Origin: Candidatus Kapaibacterium sp.
GTDB lineage: Bacteria > Bacteroidota > Ignavibacteria > Kapaibacteriales > UBA7675
Direction: 5' to 3'
NCBI GenBank assembly: GCA_028284775.1
Contig: JANQRB010000107.1
Coordinates: forward strand, 1 to 64,000
Length of the DNA stretch: 64,000 nucleotides
Shown here: one piece after another, positions 53,543 through 62,040 of the stretch
How the letters are laid out: the number at the start of each line of letters is the position of its first letter
Position numbering within the stretch: the stretch's first letter is position 1
Made by a program: the position numbers and the translations under genes
Notes under the pieces: model-generated
Database searches by the model: none
The model's input: the letters and a program-made list of their open reading frames with translations, nothing else
What the model was told of the DNA's origin: nothing

Positions 53543-55087
53543 TTAGCCGTCTTCCCTTGTTCCGCCTACCTGCTCGATGCCGCCCCGCGCCATAGCCTCC
53601 GGCCCCGAGGACCCGCAGATGTTTTGAAGCCATTGACGGGCGCAGATATACTCCAGGTTGGAATCGGGGACCAGCGTTTGTGGATCGAATTCTCGTCTGA
53701 GGTCCTGATAGGCAGCGCAGGCCAGCCTCTGTCGTTCCCCGGCAGGCAGCTTGAGTGCCTGCACGCAGAAGCGCAGCAAAAACAATCTGAAGTCGTTGCG
53801 ATGCTCCTCTTTGGCCAGACGCCGCTGATAGGCGCCGATTAGATGTTCCAGGTAGTCAAAATGCGACAGCTCGTAGTGAATCATCAGGCTCAGCGTTGAA
53901 GCCATCGTCTCGGTGTCCTTGCGGATGCCGGCAGGCGAATCGTGCAGCAAATGGTTGTTCCAGTCCAGGGCGCGTTGTGGATCGTCGATGCTGAAGTAAA
54001 GAGCCGCAATACGCAGGGCTATCAGGTGCCGCTGTTCCGTATTGATGCTGCTGGCATAGCGCGGGAATTCTGCCTCGAATTCTTTAAGAAAGAGCCTGCA
54101 TTCTGCAGCGCTGCCCCCGACAATCAGCACATTGGATCGCAGTGAAGCATGCGTCATAAAGGCCTGCGTCCGGGAAAATTCTTCGCGCAGATTCAGTGAA
54201 CGCAGGTGCTGCAGGCCCTCGCGCAGCTCTTCGGTCTTCCCCAGGTCCAGGCAGGCGTGAAGCAGATTGTGGAGAACGATAAGATAACGTTCGTGCGAAA
54301 CGACCCCGTCCGTCACCAACTCTTCACACAATCTGGCCTGCAGGCGGCTATACGTGTAGATATTCCTTTTGTCTTGTTGAAAATAAGCGATCGCTGCCCT
54401 GGTGGAATAATAAAAAAGGCGCGCGCTATTGCTGAGTGCCAGGTCTTCATTTTGCAGCAGCGGGTCTGCGATCAGTTCGCCTAATTCCTCTTTACTGCCT
54501 TCCACGAGGAGAGCGCCGCGACGGCGAATGAGACGAAAGATACGAGCCGACAGCCGTTGGTAGGCGCTTAGATTGGCATGCCGTCGCCGCATCAATTCTT
54601 CTTCATCGAACAGGCCTTCGACGTCGCTCTGCACATCGGCCTGGCTTGCAATTGATTCGCGCTGGCGGCGCAGCAGTTCGAGCAGCATGGGAAACTTGTC
54701 ATGTCGTTCGGCCAGCTTGCGCGCTTTGGCCAATTGACGATCAGCCTGAGCGTGTAAAGCCCGCGCGGACAAAAAATCGGCATCTTCCAGCATTGCATTC
54801 AGGCGGGCATCTATGCCGGCGCCGGAATTATAGGCTCGCATCGCTGCCAGAATGAGGTTGTAGAGGTAGTTCTTGCCCGCCGAAAGTTGTCCGCCGAGTC
54901 CCGCCTTTTGCGCCCGCTTGCGTAAGGCCCCTTCGCTGTAAGCGCTCATGCGGTCGAGCAAATCGAATAGTCGCATATACTTGTTCTTGGCGCCGATGAC
55001 GTGGCGGCCGGCATAGATCCTGATATAGCGTTTCTCCGACTTGGAAAGTGATTTGATCAGCTGGAAGAGGTCATCGGAACGCAGCAT
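53543..55087 (-). CDS. Large helical-repeat (TPR-like) protein, copy 2 (intact)
   Basis: 514 residues from ATG 55087; no strong ribosome binding site is visible. Starts LRSDDLFQLIKSLSKSEKRYIRIYAG, the family start shared with 18364-19845. It is all-helical with repeated A-rich and L-rich amphipathic helices (AKARKLAERHDKFPMLLELL, ALRIAALYFSIDDPQRAL). The C-terminal MIHYELSHFDYLEHLIGAY and FLLRFCVQALKL align with the remnant at 35673-36000. No signal peptide or membrane segment, so cytoplasmic. The open frame is intact to its end, unlike copy 1. Function unknown; the fold suggests a protein-protein interaction scaffold. Confidence 0.75.
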   Translation of the reverse strand: MLRSDDLFQLIKSLSKSEKRYIRIYAGRHVIGAKNKYMRLFDLLDRMSAYSEGALRKRAQKAGLGGQLSAGKNYLYNLILAAMRAYNSGAGIDARLNAMLEDADFLSARALHAQADRQLAKARKLAERHDKFPMLLELLRRQRESIASQADVQSDVEGLFDEEELMRRRHANLSAYQRLSARIFRLIRRRGALLVEGSKEELGELIADPLLQNEDLALSNSARLFYYSTRAAIAYFQQDKRNIYTYSRLQARLCEELVTDGVVSHERYLIVLHNLLHACLDLGKTEELREGLQHLRSLNLREEFSRTQAFMTHASLRSNVLIVGGSAAECRLFLKEFEAEFPRYASSINTEQRHLIALRIAALYFSIDDPQRALDWNNHLLHDSPAGIRKDTETMASTLSLMIHYELSHFDYLEHLIGAYQRRLAKEEHRNDFRLFLLRFCVQALKLPAGERQRLACAAYQDLRREFDPQTLVPDSNLEYICARQWLQNICGSSGPEAMARGGIEQVGGTREDG

Positions 55088-55933
55088 AGATACCTAAACT
55101 GTTGATCGCTAATTTCATCAATCAACCCGTCATCGCACAAATCCGTCCCGCACTTCGCATCGACAACAGTGTCTGTTTTTTCTTAGGAAAGCGAGATTTT
55201 CCGAATTGTATGTACCTGGACGACATTATGCCTCGCGTAGCACGGGGATTCTATTCAGTCCCTAGACTCGTAAACTTTGATCTTAGTTTAGCTCGTTCCC
55301 GACGGCCGCGCAATGTAGTTTACAGCCGCTTGATTCCTGAATACCTGGTACCGTTTAGCGTATAGCGCTTGCGATCACCGGGTCGGGCATCGGATCGGGA
55401 AGTATCGGCTTTGACGGGTCGCAGTATCTCTACCAGTTGAAGCGCAAAAGCCGATACCGACCGAATGCTGTCCGGCAATCGAAAATGGCCCTGGGGGTGT
55501 GTGCTCGGCGCTTCGATACGCAGCGGACGGACCTATGGTAACGGGTCTTTTTTCCGTATGCAGCTGCACCCCAAGACGCCGGTCCCAGCAGATTGTTCTC
55601 ACAAGGGCAGCGGGAACAATCTGCTTTTTTCTTTGCCCGAAAAGGCGCAACCATCCAGGCTACAATCTTTCGGCAGCCAGCATCGGGCGCTGGTAGACAG
55701 CAGAGCGTCGCTTCGTAATTTTTGCGGCAACGATGAATTTTGTAACATTGCTCTGACAACAGGTCGTAATCGGTCTGTTTCTCACTGCCATAGACCGTGA
55801 ATTTGCTTAGGTACAAAAATTTAACGACTGATAGTTGATATACCGCTGACCGGGTTGACGGATCATCAAAAGATCCCACTGCCGCCGCATTCCTCCAATC
55901 CCGGCTTTTAGCAACAACCAATCGGAGAGTAAG
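55088..55933. other. Intergenic region with an orphan terminator
   Basis: About 850 bp with no supported gene. It includes the hairpin at 55587-55630 and a shorter GACC..GGTC hairpin with T6 near 55530-55555. The upstream part may encode an unannotated RNA. Confidence 0.5.
55587..55632 (+). terminator. Orphan intrinsic terminator
   Basis: AGCAGATTGTTC (55587-55598) pairs perfectly with GAACAATCTGCT (55614-55625) around a 15-nt loop, followed by TTTTTCTTTG. No plus-strand gene ends upstream, so it would end a non-coding transcript or an unrecognised short gene. Confidence 0.7.
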
Positions 55934-58174
55934 ATGAAAACATTCCTCTGCGCAGTACTGGCGTGCCTTGCCGGTTTGCTCGCCGCCGCTCATCTCAATG
56001 CCCAATTGCGCGAAGCTAATCCTGTGATTCTCAAGGGTAGCGAGCTCAGCGCCCTGCAGGGTCTTTCGATCGACGACATTGTTGGATTCAATTATGGAAG
56101 TGGTGATTGGACGCAGATCGCGATTCAAATCGATGAACGCGACATTGTCAATGGCACCGACATTTATTTTGAGAGCGGTATCTGCAACTTAGTTCCGCAG
56201 AAGTGCTCTCGGATTAACATCGACCTGGAAGTCTACACTGACGCTAACACTTTCACCGGGCCCGATTCGGATCCAAACTTCGACGCGGATGATGAACTCG
56301 TGTTTATGGCGGACAAGGCCGGTGGACAGGCGCCGCCGGGCAGCTATCCCGCCACCGTCGATGCAGGCGCCGCCAGAGTTGAAGTGGAATTGACCGATCC
56401 GATCAACAGCGCCGTCAGTTACGTCTATCTATTCGAAAATACCGATGACCTTGATCCGAGCGCCGGTGTTAATGATGTGACTTATAACTTCGTTTTGCTC
56501 GCCGGCAGCTATTCGAATTACCGGACAGGCTTCGGTACCAATCCCGAAAACTCGGTCGTGACGACGCCTTCTTACCGCCAGCACTTTGCCGATCGCTGGA
56601 TCAAGGATGAAATCAATGTCTTTCTGGGCAGCGGCGTCGATATCCTCGATCGCCATAAGACATTGTTTCCTACCTTTGCATGCTCGCATACCGATGAAGG
56701 CTATTCCTACGGCGAAGGCGCTTTTATCGCCAATATCGACGGACCGATTCGCGCGATTCGTTCCTACCTCGGCTCGCTCAGCGGCCCACTGACGCAGCGT
56801 GATCATATTTTCTATTCCGACAACGAAGAGATCGTCACCTATTTGCGCGTGCATGCCATTCAAGGCAACATGGATATTTACGACTACAGCCCTAACGCCA
56901 GCGGCATGACCTATTACAACAACCTGAATCAGGCGGGAGTGACGATCGACGGCGTGGACGATGCCGTCGTCACTGGTATTCTCGATTGGGAAATGGTCAG
57001 CGGCGAGCAGGGGACGATGTTTATGACCCATCAGCTCGAAACGAATATCGATTTGGGCCAAATTACCTCACGTTATGTCGATAATGTCAATAATGTCGGC
57101 GCCGACGCTTGTACCGGCGATGACCACGCCTACGGATTCAGTGGTCCGGAGCTGCTGTCGATTCCCGACACCGATCCCGCCACCTCGCCCGAAAATTTCC
57201 TCACGGCGCGGCGCAAAGTGCTCTATAAAAGCGGCAACAAAGTACCGGACGACTGTCTGTTCTTTCTGCAGCAGCAACAGCAAGCCTTAATCGTCGTTAC
57301 TAGCTCGTCCGGCGGTTCGACCTGTAATGTTCCCGGCAGCCTCCGAACGGATCAGATTTCGAAAGTGTCTGCCCGCGCGAATTGGGGGAGCACGAGTGCA
57401 CTTAGCTATACTCTTCGTTGGCGTCCGATCGGTGCCCCGACCTGGACGACGGTTTCCGGCATTGCCCAAAGTCCCTACACGATTACGGGCTTAGTACGAG
57501 GCAGCAGTTACGAATGGCAGGTTCGTTCGGATTGCAGTGGCGAATCTTCGGCCTTTTCGGCGTCCACGGTATTCAGCACCCTTGTCTGCGATGCAGCGCT
57601 GGTCCCCACGGGACTGGTCGCTACGCCTACCTCGAGCAGTTCGGCCGATTTTGATTGGGATGATATGGAAGCGCAGTCCTATCATCTGCAAATCTACAAA
57701 GTCAAGAAGAACGGCACGCTCTCACTGGTCCACGAAAATACGTCGATCCCTACAAACAGCTACAGCTATGCCGGTCTTAACGATCGTGATGATTACGCTT
57801 TCCGCGTACGATCATTGTGCCTTGGCGTCTATTCAGCCTGGAGCGCGAATGTTGTCTTTACTCTGTCTGGCGCCAAGCAGGCCGCAACGCTTCCTGCGGT
57901 GACAGGTCTCGCTGCTGGTGTACGGTCGGGCATATATCCAAATCCCGTGGTGAACAGTTACCGCCATGAAATTCAAAGCGATCGTGACCGGGAATTGCAG
58001 GTTGAATGGCGCGATGCACAGGGCCGATTGCTACGAAACGATACCTGGCGCGTCCGGAGTGGATTGAATGTTCGCGAGTTCACACTGATCGGCATGGCAG
58101 CGGGCGTCTACACGATAACAATCAAGGATGAAAGCGGCCGCACTGTCGAGCGCCTGCGCCTGCTGAAGCATTGA
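55934..58174 (+). CDS. T9SS protein with unique N-terminal region and two FN3 domains
   Basis: 746 residues from ATG 55934 with GGAGAGTAAG upstream; signal peptide core LACLAGLLAAAH. Residues ~25-450 are a beta-rich region without a recognised family, with acidic patches (SDPNFDADDELVFMADKAGG) and repeated DG/DD loops. Two fibronectin type III domains follow (WRPIGAPTWTTV..SSYEWQVRSDC, and YHLQIYKVKKNG..YAFRVRSLC). The tail IYPNPVVNSYRHEI to RLRLLKH is a T9SS sorting domain. Predicted secreted; role unknown. A strong terminator follows at 58202. Confidence 0.78.
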   Translation: MKTFLCAVLACLAGLLAAAHLNAQLREANPVILKGSELSALQGLSIDDIVGFNYGSGDWTQIAIQIDERDIVNGTDIYFESGICNLVPQKCSRINIDLEVYTDANTFTGPDSDPNFDADDELVFMADKAGGQAPPGSYPATVDAGAARVEVELTDPINSAVSYVYLFENTDDLDPSAGVNDVTYNFVLLAGSYSNYRTGFGTNPENSVVTTPSYRQHFADRWIKDEINVFLGSGVDILDRHKTLFPTFACSHTDEGYSYGEGAFIANIDGPIRAIRSYLGSLSGPLTQRDHIFYSDNEEIVTYLRVHAIQGNMDIYDYSPNASGMTYYNNLNQAGVTIDGVDDAVVTGILDWEMVSGEQGTMFMTHQLETNIDLGQITSRYVDNVNNVGADACTGDDHAYGFSGPELLSIPDTDPATSPENFLTARRKVLYKSGNKVPDDCLFFLQQQQQALIVVTSSSGGSTCNVPGSLRTDQISKVSARANWGSTSALSYTLRWRPIGAPTWTTVSGIAQSPYTITGLVRGSSYEWQVRSDCSGESSAFSASTVFSTLVCDAALVPTGLVATPTSSSSADFDWDDMEAQSYHLQIYKVKKNGTLSLVHENTSIPTNSYSYAGLNDRDDYAFRVRSLCLGVYSAWSANVVFTLSGAKQAATLPAVTGLAAGVRSGIYPNPVVNSYRHEIQSDRDRELQVEWRDAQGRLLRNDTWRVRSGLNVREFTLIGMAAGVYTITIKDESGRTVERLRLLKH

Positions 58175-58201
58175 GCCGAGGGTCATAGCTGCACAATCAA
58201 T

Positions 58202-58228
58202 GCCGCCCCGCAAGGGGCGGCGTTTTTC
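58202..58228 (+). terminator. Intrinsic terminator after the FN3 T9SS gene
   Basis: GCCGCCCC (58202-58209) pairs with GGGGCGGC (58214-58221) around GCAA, followed by GTTTTTCC. Confidence 0.9.
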
Positions 58229-58322
58229 CAGACAGATTTTCCAGACAGACGCAAAAACCGAGCGCCTTCGCAGACTGGCTTGCACAGAAAGATAATTATC
58301 CGTAATTAGCACGACCTCGCTC

Positions 58323-58330
58323 TATTTTTG
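58323..58330 (+). promoter_or_regulatory. -7 element (TATTTTTG) for the propeller T9SS gene
   Basis: An exact match to TAnnTTTG, about 80 bp upstream of the ATG at 58411. The -33 region has no clear TTTG. Confidence 0.35.
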
Positions 58331-58410
58331 ATTTATGCGATGCGAAGCATTGCATACGCGACCCACCGGATTAAAATTCGATTCAATTCACACTAAACTC
58401 AGGTGTTAGT

Positions 58411-59889
58411 ATGCATCGGCTATTTCCGATTATCGTGTATGCATTTCTTTTGTGTTCCCTACCTATCGCCGCCAATGAAACTCAGAAGCTGGAGCCCGGT
58501 GATTTGGAGTCTCGTGACCGCTTCGGCTATTCAGTGGCCAGCGATGGTAACTTTACTATTGTAGGGGCGCCGCAGGAAAACCAACAACGAAGCAAGGCGG
58601 GTTCGGCCTATGTGTATCGCCGCCAGGGCGGCTCCTGGCATGAGGCGGCCGTCTTGCAGGCCAGCGACGGCAATTTCAAAGATCAATTCGGCTGGCACTG
58701 CGCCCTCGACGGCAACGTTGCCGCGATTTCAGCGCCTGCCATCGACAACGTTCGCGGCGCCGTTTATGTCTTTCGTCGTCAGGGTGGTGTCTGGAATGAA
58801 ACAGACAGAATCACGGCGCCAGACGGTATAGCCGGCGATGCCTTCGGCTGGCGTTTGGACATGGACAATAATGTTTTGCTTGTCGGGGCGCCCAATCACA
58901 GCGAGCGACGGGGGGCGGTCTACGTGTATCGTCGCCAGGGCAATCTGTGGAATTTTGAACAGAAGCTGGAAGCTTTTGACGCTTCGATTCAAAGTCAATA
59001 CGGCATCCATGTCAAAGTTCACAAAAAACTGATTCTGGTATCGGCGCCGCGCGACGATGAGGCAGGCCAAGACGCCGGGGCCGTTTATGCGTATCGCTTT
59101 CATCAGGGCAACTGGCATTTCGTGCAAAAAATAATGCGCCCCGACGCTGAAGTCGACGATCGGCTGATTGCCAACGCATTCGACGACAATATTGCCGTCT
59201 TAACATCCTCACGCAAAGTTAACATCGATGGTCTCCAGGGAACGAGTTATGTGTATGAGTGGAATGGCTTTGAATTTGCCTTCCTTCAGCAAATCGTCGT
59301 CAGTGATGTGACCAACCCGAATGTCTATGGCTCGGCGGCTGTTAACAGCAAGTACCTGCTGATCGGCGTGCAGGAAGACGACTGGAACGGCCCGGCAACC
59401 GGTGCGGCTTATCTCTTTGTGCGCTGTGGCGGCAGCTACTGGGTGCAGTATGACAAGCTTGTCGCCAGCGATGGCGTTGCCGGCGACATGTTTTCCAATT
59501 CCATCGTGGCCTTAAACAATGATATCGCTGTCGTTCCGGCCAGTCGGCACAACGAGCTGGCGGGCGCCGCTTATGTTTACGATTTGACTCCCTGTCAGGG
59601 ACAGCCACTCATAACCGATGTCAACGAGACTGTTGACGGACAGCGGGAGCTGCGGATTACTCCCAATCCGGCCGGCGAAAGGATTGTCATCGAATATGAC
59701 GATAACCCGGGGGATGTCCGGCGCATAAGCATATACGATTCCTTTGGCGTTCGGCTCATAGATTTCAGTTGCAGCGATCCGGGGCGCGATTGCGGCGCCA
59801 TCGAAATTGCCGAACTCCCCGCAGGCGTTTATCATATTGCAATCGTCGCTGAAGGCTATCGACGGACGGCGCGTTTTGTTAAGTATTGA
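58411..59889 (+). CDS. Small FG-GAP-like propeller T9SS protein
   Basis: 492 residues with a signal peptide (FPIIVYAFLLCSLPIAA). About seven similar ~50-residue blades, each with D-R-F-G-Y/W..V-x-S-D-G-N and a GAP/AYVYRRQGG strand (DRFGYSVASDGNFTIVGAP, DQFGWHCALDGNVAAISAP, DAFGWRLDMDNNVLLVGAP), fit a single propeller. Unlike the larger 47683 gene, the loops lack the DxNxDG calcium motif. The tail ITPNPAGERIVIEY to ARFVKY is a T9SS sorting domain. Predicted secreted; function unknown. Confidence 0.8.
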   Translation: MHRLFPIIVYAFLLCSLPIAANETQKLEPGDLESRDRFGYSVASDGNFTIVGAPQENQQRSKAGSAYVYRRQGGSWHEAAVLQASDGNFKDQFGWHCALDGNVAAISAPAIDNVRGAVYVFRRQGGVWNETDRITAPDGIAGDAFGWRLDMDNNVLLVGAPNHSERRGAVYVYRRQGNLWNFEQKLEAFDASIQSQYGIHVKVHKKLILVSAPRDDEAGQDAGAVYAYRFHQGNWHFVQKIMRPDAEVDDRLIANAFDDNIAVLTSSRKVNIDGLQGTSYVYEWNGFEFAFLQQIVVSDVTNPNVYGSAAVNSKYLLIGVQEDDWNGPATGAAYLFVRCGGSYWVQYDKLVASDGVAGDMFSNSIVALNNDIAVVPASRHNELAGAAYVYDLTPCQGQPLITDVNETVDGQRELRITPNPAGERIVIEYDDNPGDVRRISIYDSFGVRLIDFSCSDPGRDCGAIEIAELPAGVYHIAIVAEGYRRTARFVKY

Positions 59890-59967
59890 TCGCAATAGAG
59901 TTTTGATGGAAGATTCGACATTGGCTGTTAATCAGCCGCAAGCTTTACCAGCTACGCAGTTGTAACA

Positions 59968-60012
59968 GTGAAGCCTCAACCAGGAAATGGGCGAGGCTTC
60001 ACGCTTTTGCAT
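59968..60012 (+). terminator. Intrinsic terminator after the small propeller gene
   Basis: GTGAAGCCTC (59968-59977) pairs with GAGGCTTCAC (59993-60002), followed by GCTTTTGCATTT. Confidence 0.8.
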
Positions 60013-60148
60013 TTGATTGCGGCTCGTGCAATAAAACATCGTGATGTACGCTCGATGCCAATCGGGAATGCGGGCGCTTTGGCGTTCGCACATATTCCCG
60101 GATACGGACCCACCCTTGAATTTATTCCACTATTCAAGGTCCATATCA

Positions 60149-61369
60149 ATGAGATGTTTTCCTGTCGGCGGCACATTGCTGCTGTTGGCGTTTTGTCTCT
60201 CCTGCAGCGATAATGCGGTCGGTACGGGGCCGGAGTTTCGCCAGGTAGAGCTAGTTGTTCTGGCTCCCCTAAGTGGTGCGGAGAGCCTTAGCGGCGGTGA
60301 CATCCCTTCCGCTGTGGAGTACGCCGCAGCCGAAATCAATCGTCAGCTCAGCGAGTTATTGGAATTCACGAGTATCAGCTTTTTCGATACGGAGGCGGAG
60401 CCCGACAGCGCGCTACAGCAATTGATGCGGGCGGGTAAACGCGGCGGCAGTTTTGTTATCGGGCCGTTTACGGATGCCGCACTGGCCCGCTGCAAGAGCT
60501 ACGCGGATGCCAATGACCTCCTGCTGCTCAGTCCGACCAGTACGGCTCGCAGCCTCAGCATCGCCGGTGACAATCTATATCGCTTGCTGCCCGATGACGC
60601 AGTGGAGATCGAAGCACTGGTAACCTTACTGGAGGCCGATACTGTCGAGTCCCTGATTGCCGTTTTTGTCGACGACCCCTGGATGAGTGAAAGAGAAAAT
60701 TTACTGCGACAGCGCTTTCAGCAAGGGGGAGGAATTGTCAGCGCATCATTTCCATTTGATCCGGCAACCGCAAATGTTACGGCCCTGGGCGCGGCCATTG
60801 AAGCCGCTGCGGTGCAGGCAAATAGCCTGAATCCCGGCCGTAAGCTGGCGATCTGTTTGCTTTCTCCCGATCAGGCAGCGGCGCTGATGGAGTTTGCCGC
60901 CGGAACCAGCGTCATGGCCGGGCTGCCCTGGTATGCTTCGTCCGACCTCGCTCAAAATGCGGCTCTTGCGCAGGATGCGGAGACAGCGGCCTTTGCCGAA
61001 CAGGTCGGCCTGCTTTGTCCCTCATTCCGCCCGCAAAGCGCCACGGCGGAAAATCTGGCGGACAGTCTGCGCGCCCGCTCGGGCAAAGAGCCCGGGCTAA
61101 AGGCCTTCAGCAGCTACAGCGCTGTGGTACTGTTGGCCCTGGCGCACACGGCGGAGGAGCAAAACGACATTGGCGGGAAACGGCGTGCCCTGGAGAAAGC
61201 CTTTCTGAACCTCAGCATCATTCCCAATAACCTCAACATTAACGATGCCGGCGATCTTCGCGGCGGCATATACGACTACTGGGCAATCCGGCGTGCCGGC
61301 GCGGCATTCGAATGGCGGCCTGTCGCGAATTTTGACAGCGAGACGCAAGTGATCGAACGTATCGAGTAG
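60149..61369 (+). CDS. Periplasmic-binding-protein-type (Leu/Ile/Val-like) lipoprotein
   Basis: ATG 60149 is chosen because a lipoprotein-like signal (TLLLLAFCLSCSDN) starts right after it; an upstream in-frame ATG at 60041 lacks one. 406 residues. The fold is the two-lobed type I binding protein/Peripla_BP_6 kind: VVLAPLSGAESLSGGDIPSAVEYAAAEIN, SFVIGPFTDAALARCKSYADAN, LLLSPTSTAR, VIAVFVDDPWMS, and a hinge to a C-terminal lobe ending IYDYWAIRRAG. Lipid-anchored in the periplasm or outer membrane. The ligand cannot be named, and no transporter genes are adjacent. Confidence 0.7.
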   Translation: MRCFPVGGTLLLLAFCLSCSDNAVGTGPEFRQVELVVLAPLSGAESLSGGDIPSAVEYAAAEINRQLSELLEFTSISFFDTEAEPDSALQQLMRAGKRGGSFVIGPFTDAALARCKSYADANDLLLLSPTSTARSLSIAGDNLYRLLPDDAVEIEALVTLLEADTVESLIAVFVDDPWMSERENLLRQRFQQGGGIVSASFPFDPATANVTALGAAIEAAAVQANSLNPGRKLAICLLSPDQAAALMEFAAGTSVMAGLPWYASSDLAQNAALAQDAETAAFAEQVGLLCPSFRPQSATAENLADSLRARSGKEPGLKAFSSYSAVVLLALAHTAEEQNDIGGKRRALEKAFLNLSIIPNNLNINDAGDLRGGIYDYWAIRRAGAAFEWRPVANFDSETQVIERIE

Positions 61370-61430
61370 CAAATCCGGCGCTCAGCGAAGCTACGCTATC
61401 GCCGCCGGAAAAAAGTACTGGCAATTTAGC

Positions 61431-61448
61431 TGTCATGACATATATTTG
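61431..61448 (+). promoter_or_regulatory. MarR operator and -7 element (TGTCATGACA, TATATTTG)
   Basis: The perfect 10-bp palindrome TGTCATGACA (61431-61440) is followed directly by TATATTTG (61441-61448), an exact TAnnTTTG. Transcription would begin near 61452, just before the GTG start at 61453 that the family supports, so the transcript may be leaderless. Confidence 0.55.
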
Positions 61449-61452
61449 CGCT

Positions 61453-61902
61453 GTGGAAATCGAGAAAGAAATACAGCAGCGCCAGTTCAGCAATGAATTT
61501 ACGAAAGCCCTGATCAATGTGATGTTCACCAGCTCCTGGTTCAATCACCAGATGCTGCAGGTGCTGAAGCCCTATGGCCTGTCCCACGAGCAGTTTAATA
61601 TTCTGAAGATTCTGCGCGGGCAGAGCCCCAATCCGGCGACGATCAAACAGATCGCGGAGCGTATGATTCATCGTGATACGAATGTTTCTCGAATGGTGCA
61701 AAAGCTGCACTCACGGGGCCTGGTGCGCCGATATAGCTGCGAAAGCGATCGACGGGCCGTGGACATCTACATTACGGAGCCAGGGCTGGATCTTTTGCGG
61801 GACTGTAGTAAACGCGTTGCGCGTCTGATTCTCGAATTGAAGTCGCTGAATGAAGGTGAGGCGCTCGCGCTGAACAATCTGCTCGACAAAATGCGCGGTT
61901 GA
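61453..61902 (+). CDS. MarR-family transcriptional regulator
   Basis: Start set at GTG 61453: Bacteroidota MarR proteins typically begin with a M-x-I-E-x-E-I-x-x-x-x-F pattern, matched here by VEIEKEIQQRQF; the ATG at 61435 lies inside the operator. 149 residues. A winged helix is visible: YGLSHEQFNILKILRG, IKQIAERMIHRDTNVSRMVQKLH (recognition helix) and SDRRAVDIYITEPGLDLL (wing). Flanking helices form the dimer interface. A TGTCATGA site occurs at its own promoter and again before the next gene, so it probably represses both. The inducer is unknown. Confidence 0.85.
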   Translation: MEIEKEIQQRQFSNEFTKALINVMFTSSWFNHQMLQVLKPYGLSHEQFNILKILRGQSPNPATIKQIAERMIHRDTNVSRMVQKLHSRGLVRRYSCESDRRAVDIYITEPGLDLLRDCSKRVARLILELKSLNEGEALALNNLLDKMRG

Positions 61903-61909
61903 AAATTTT

Positions 61910-61942
61910 TTTGATCATTTAAATGTCATGAACTTAATTGTC
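61910..61942 (+). promoter_or_regulatory. Candidate promoter and MarR site for the CDGSH-GltB gene
   Basis: TTTG (61910-61913) and TAATTGTC (61935-61942) lie 21 bp apart, a partial fit to the Bacteroidota promoter pattern. TGTCATGAAC (61924-61933), eight of ten positions like the marR palindrome, sits between them, the same arrangement as at marR. Confidence 0.4.
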
Positions 61943-62040
61943 TATACATCTAACTTGCATTGTGCCGGGCAGGCTGAGCACTCCGCCAGTTCTGCACCGG
62001 CACTCTGTTTCATTCAATCGATACGGAGGCAGGCAGGACT

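Noticed and set aside
55430..56128. 232-residue minus-strand frame upstream of the FN3 gene
   Set aside because: Antisense to the orphan terminator and the start of the FN3 gene; no ribosome binding site or motif.
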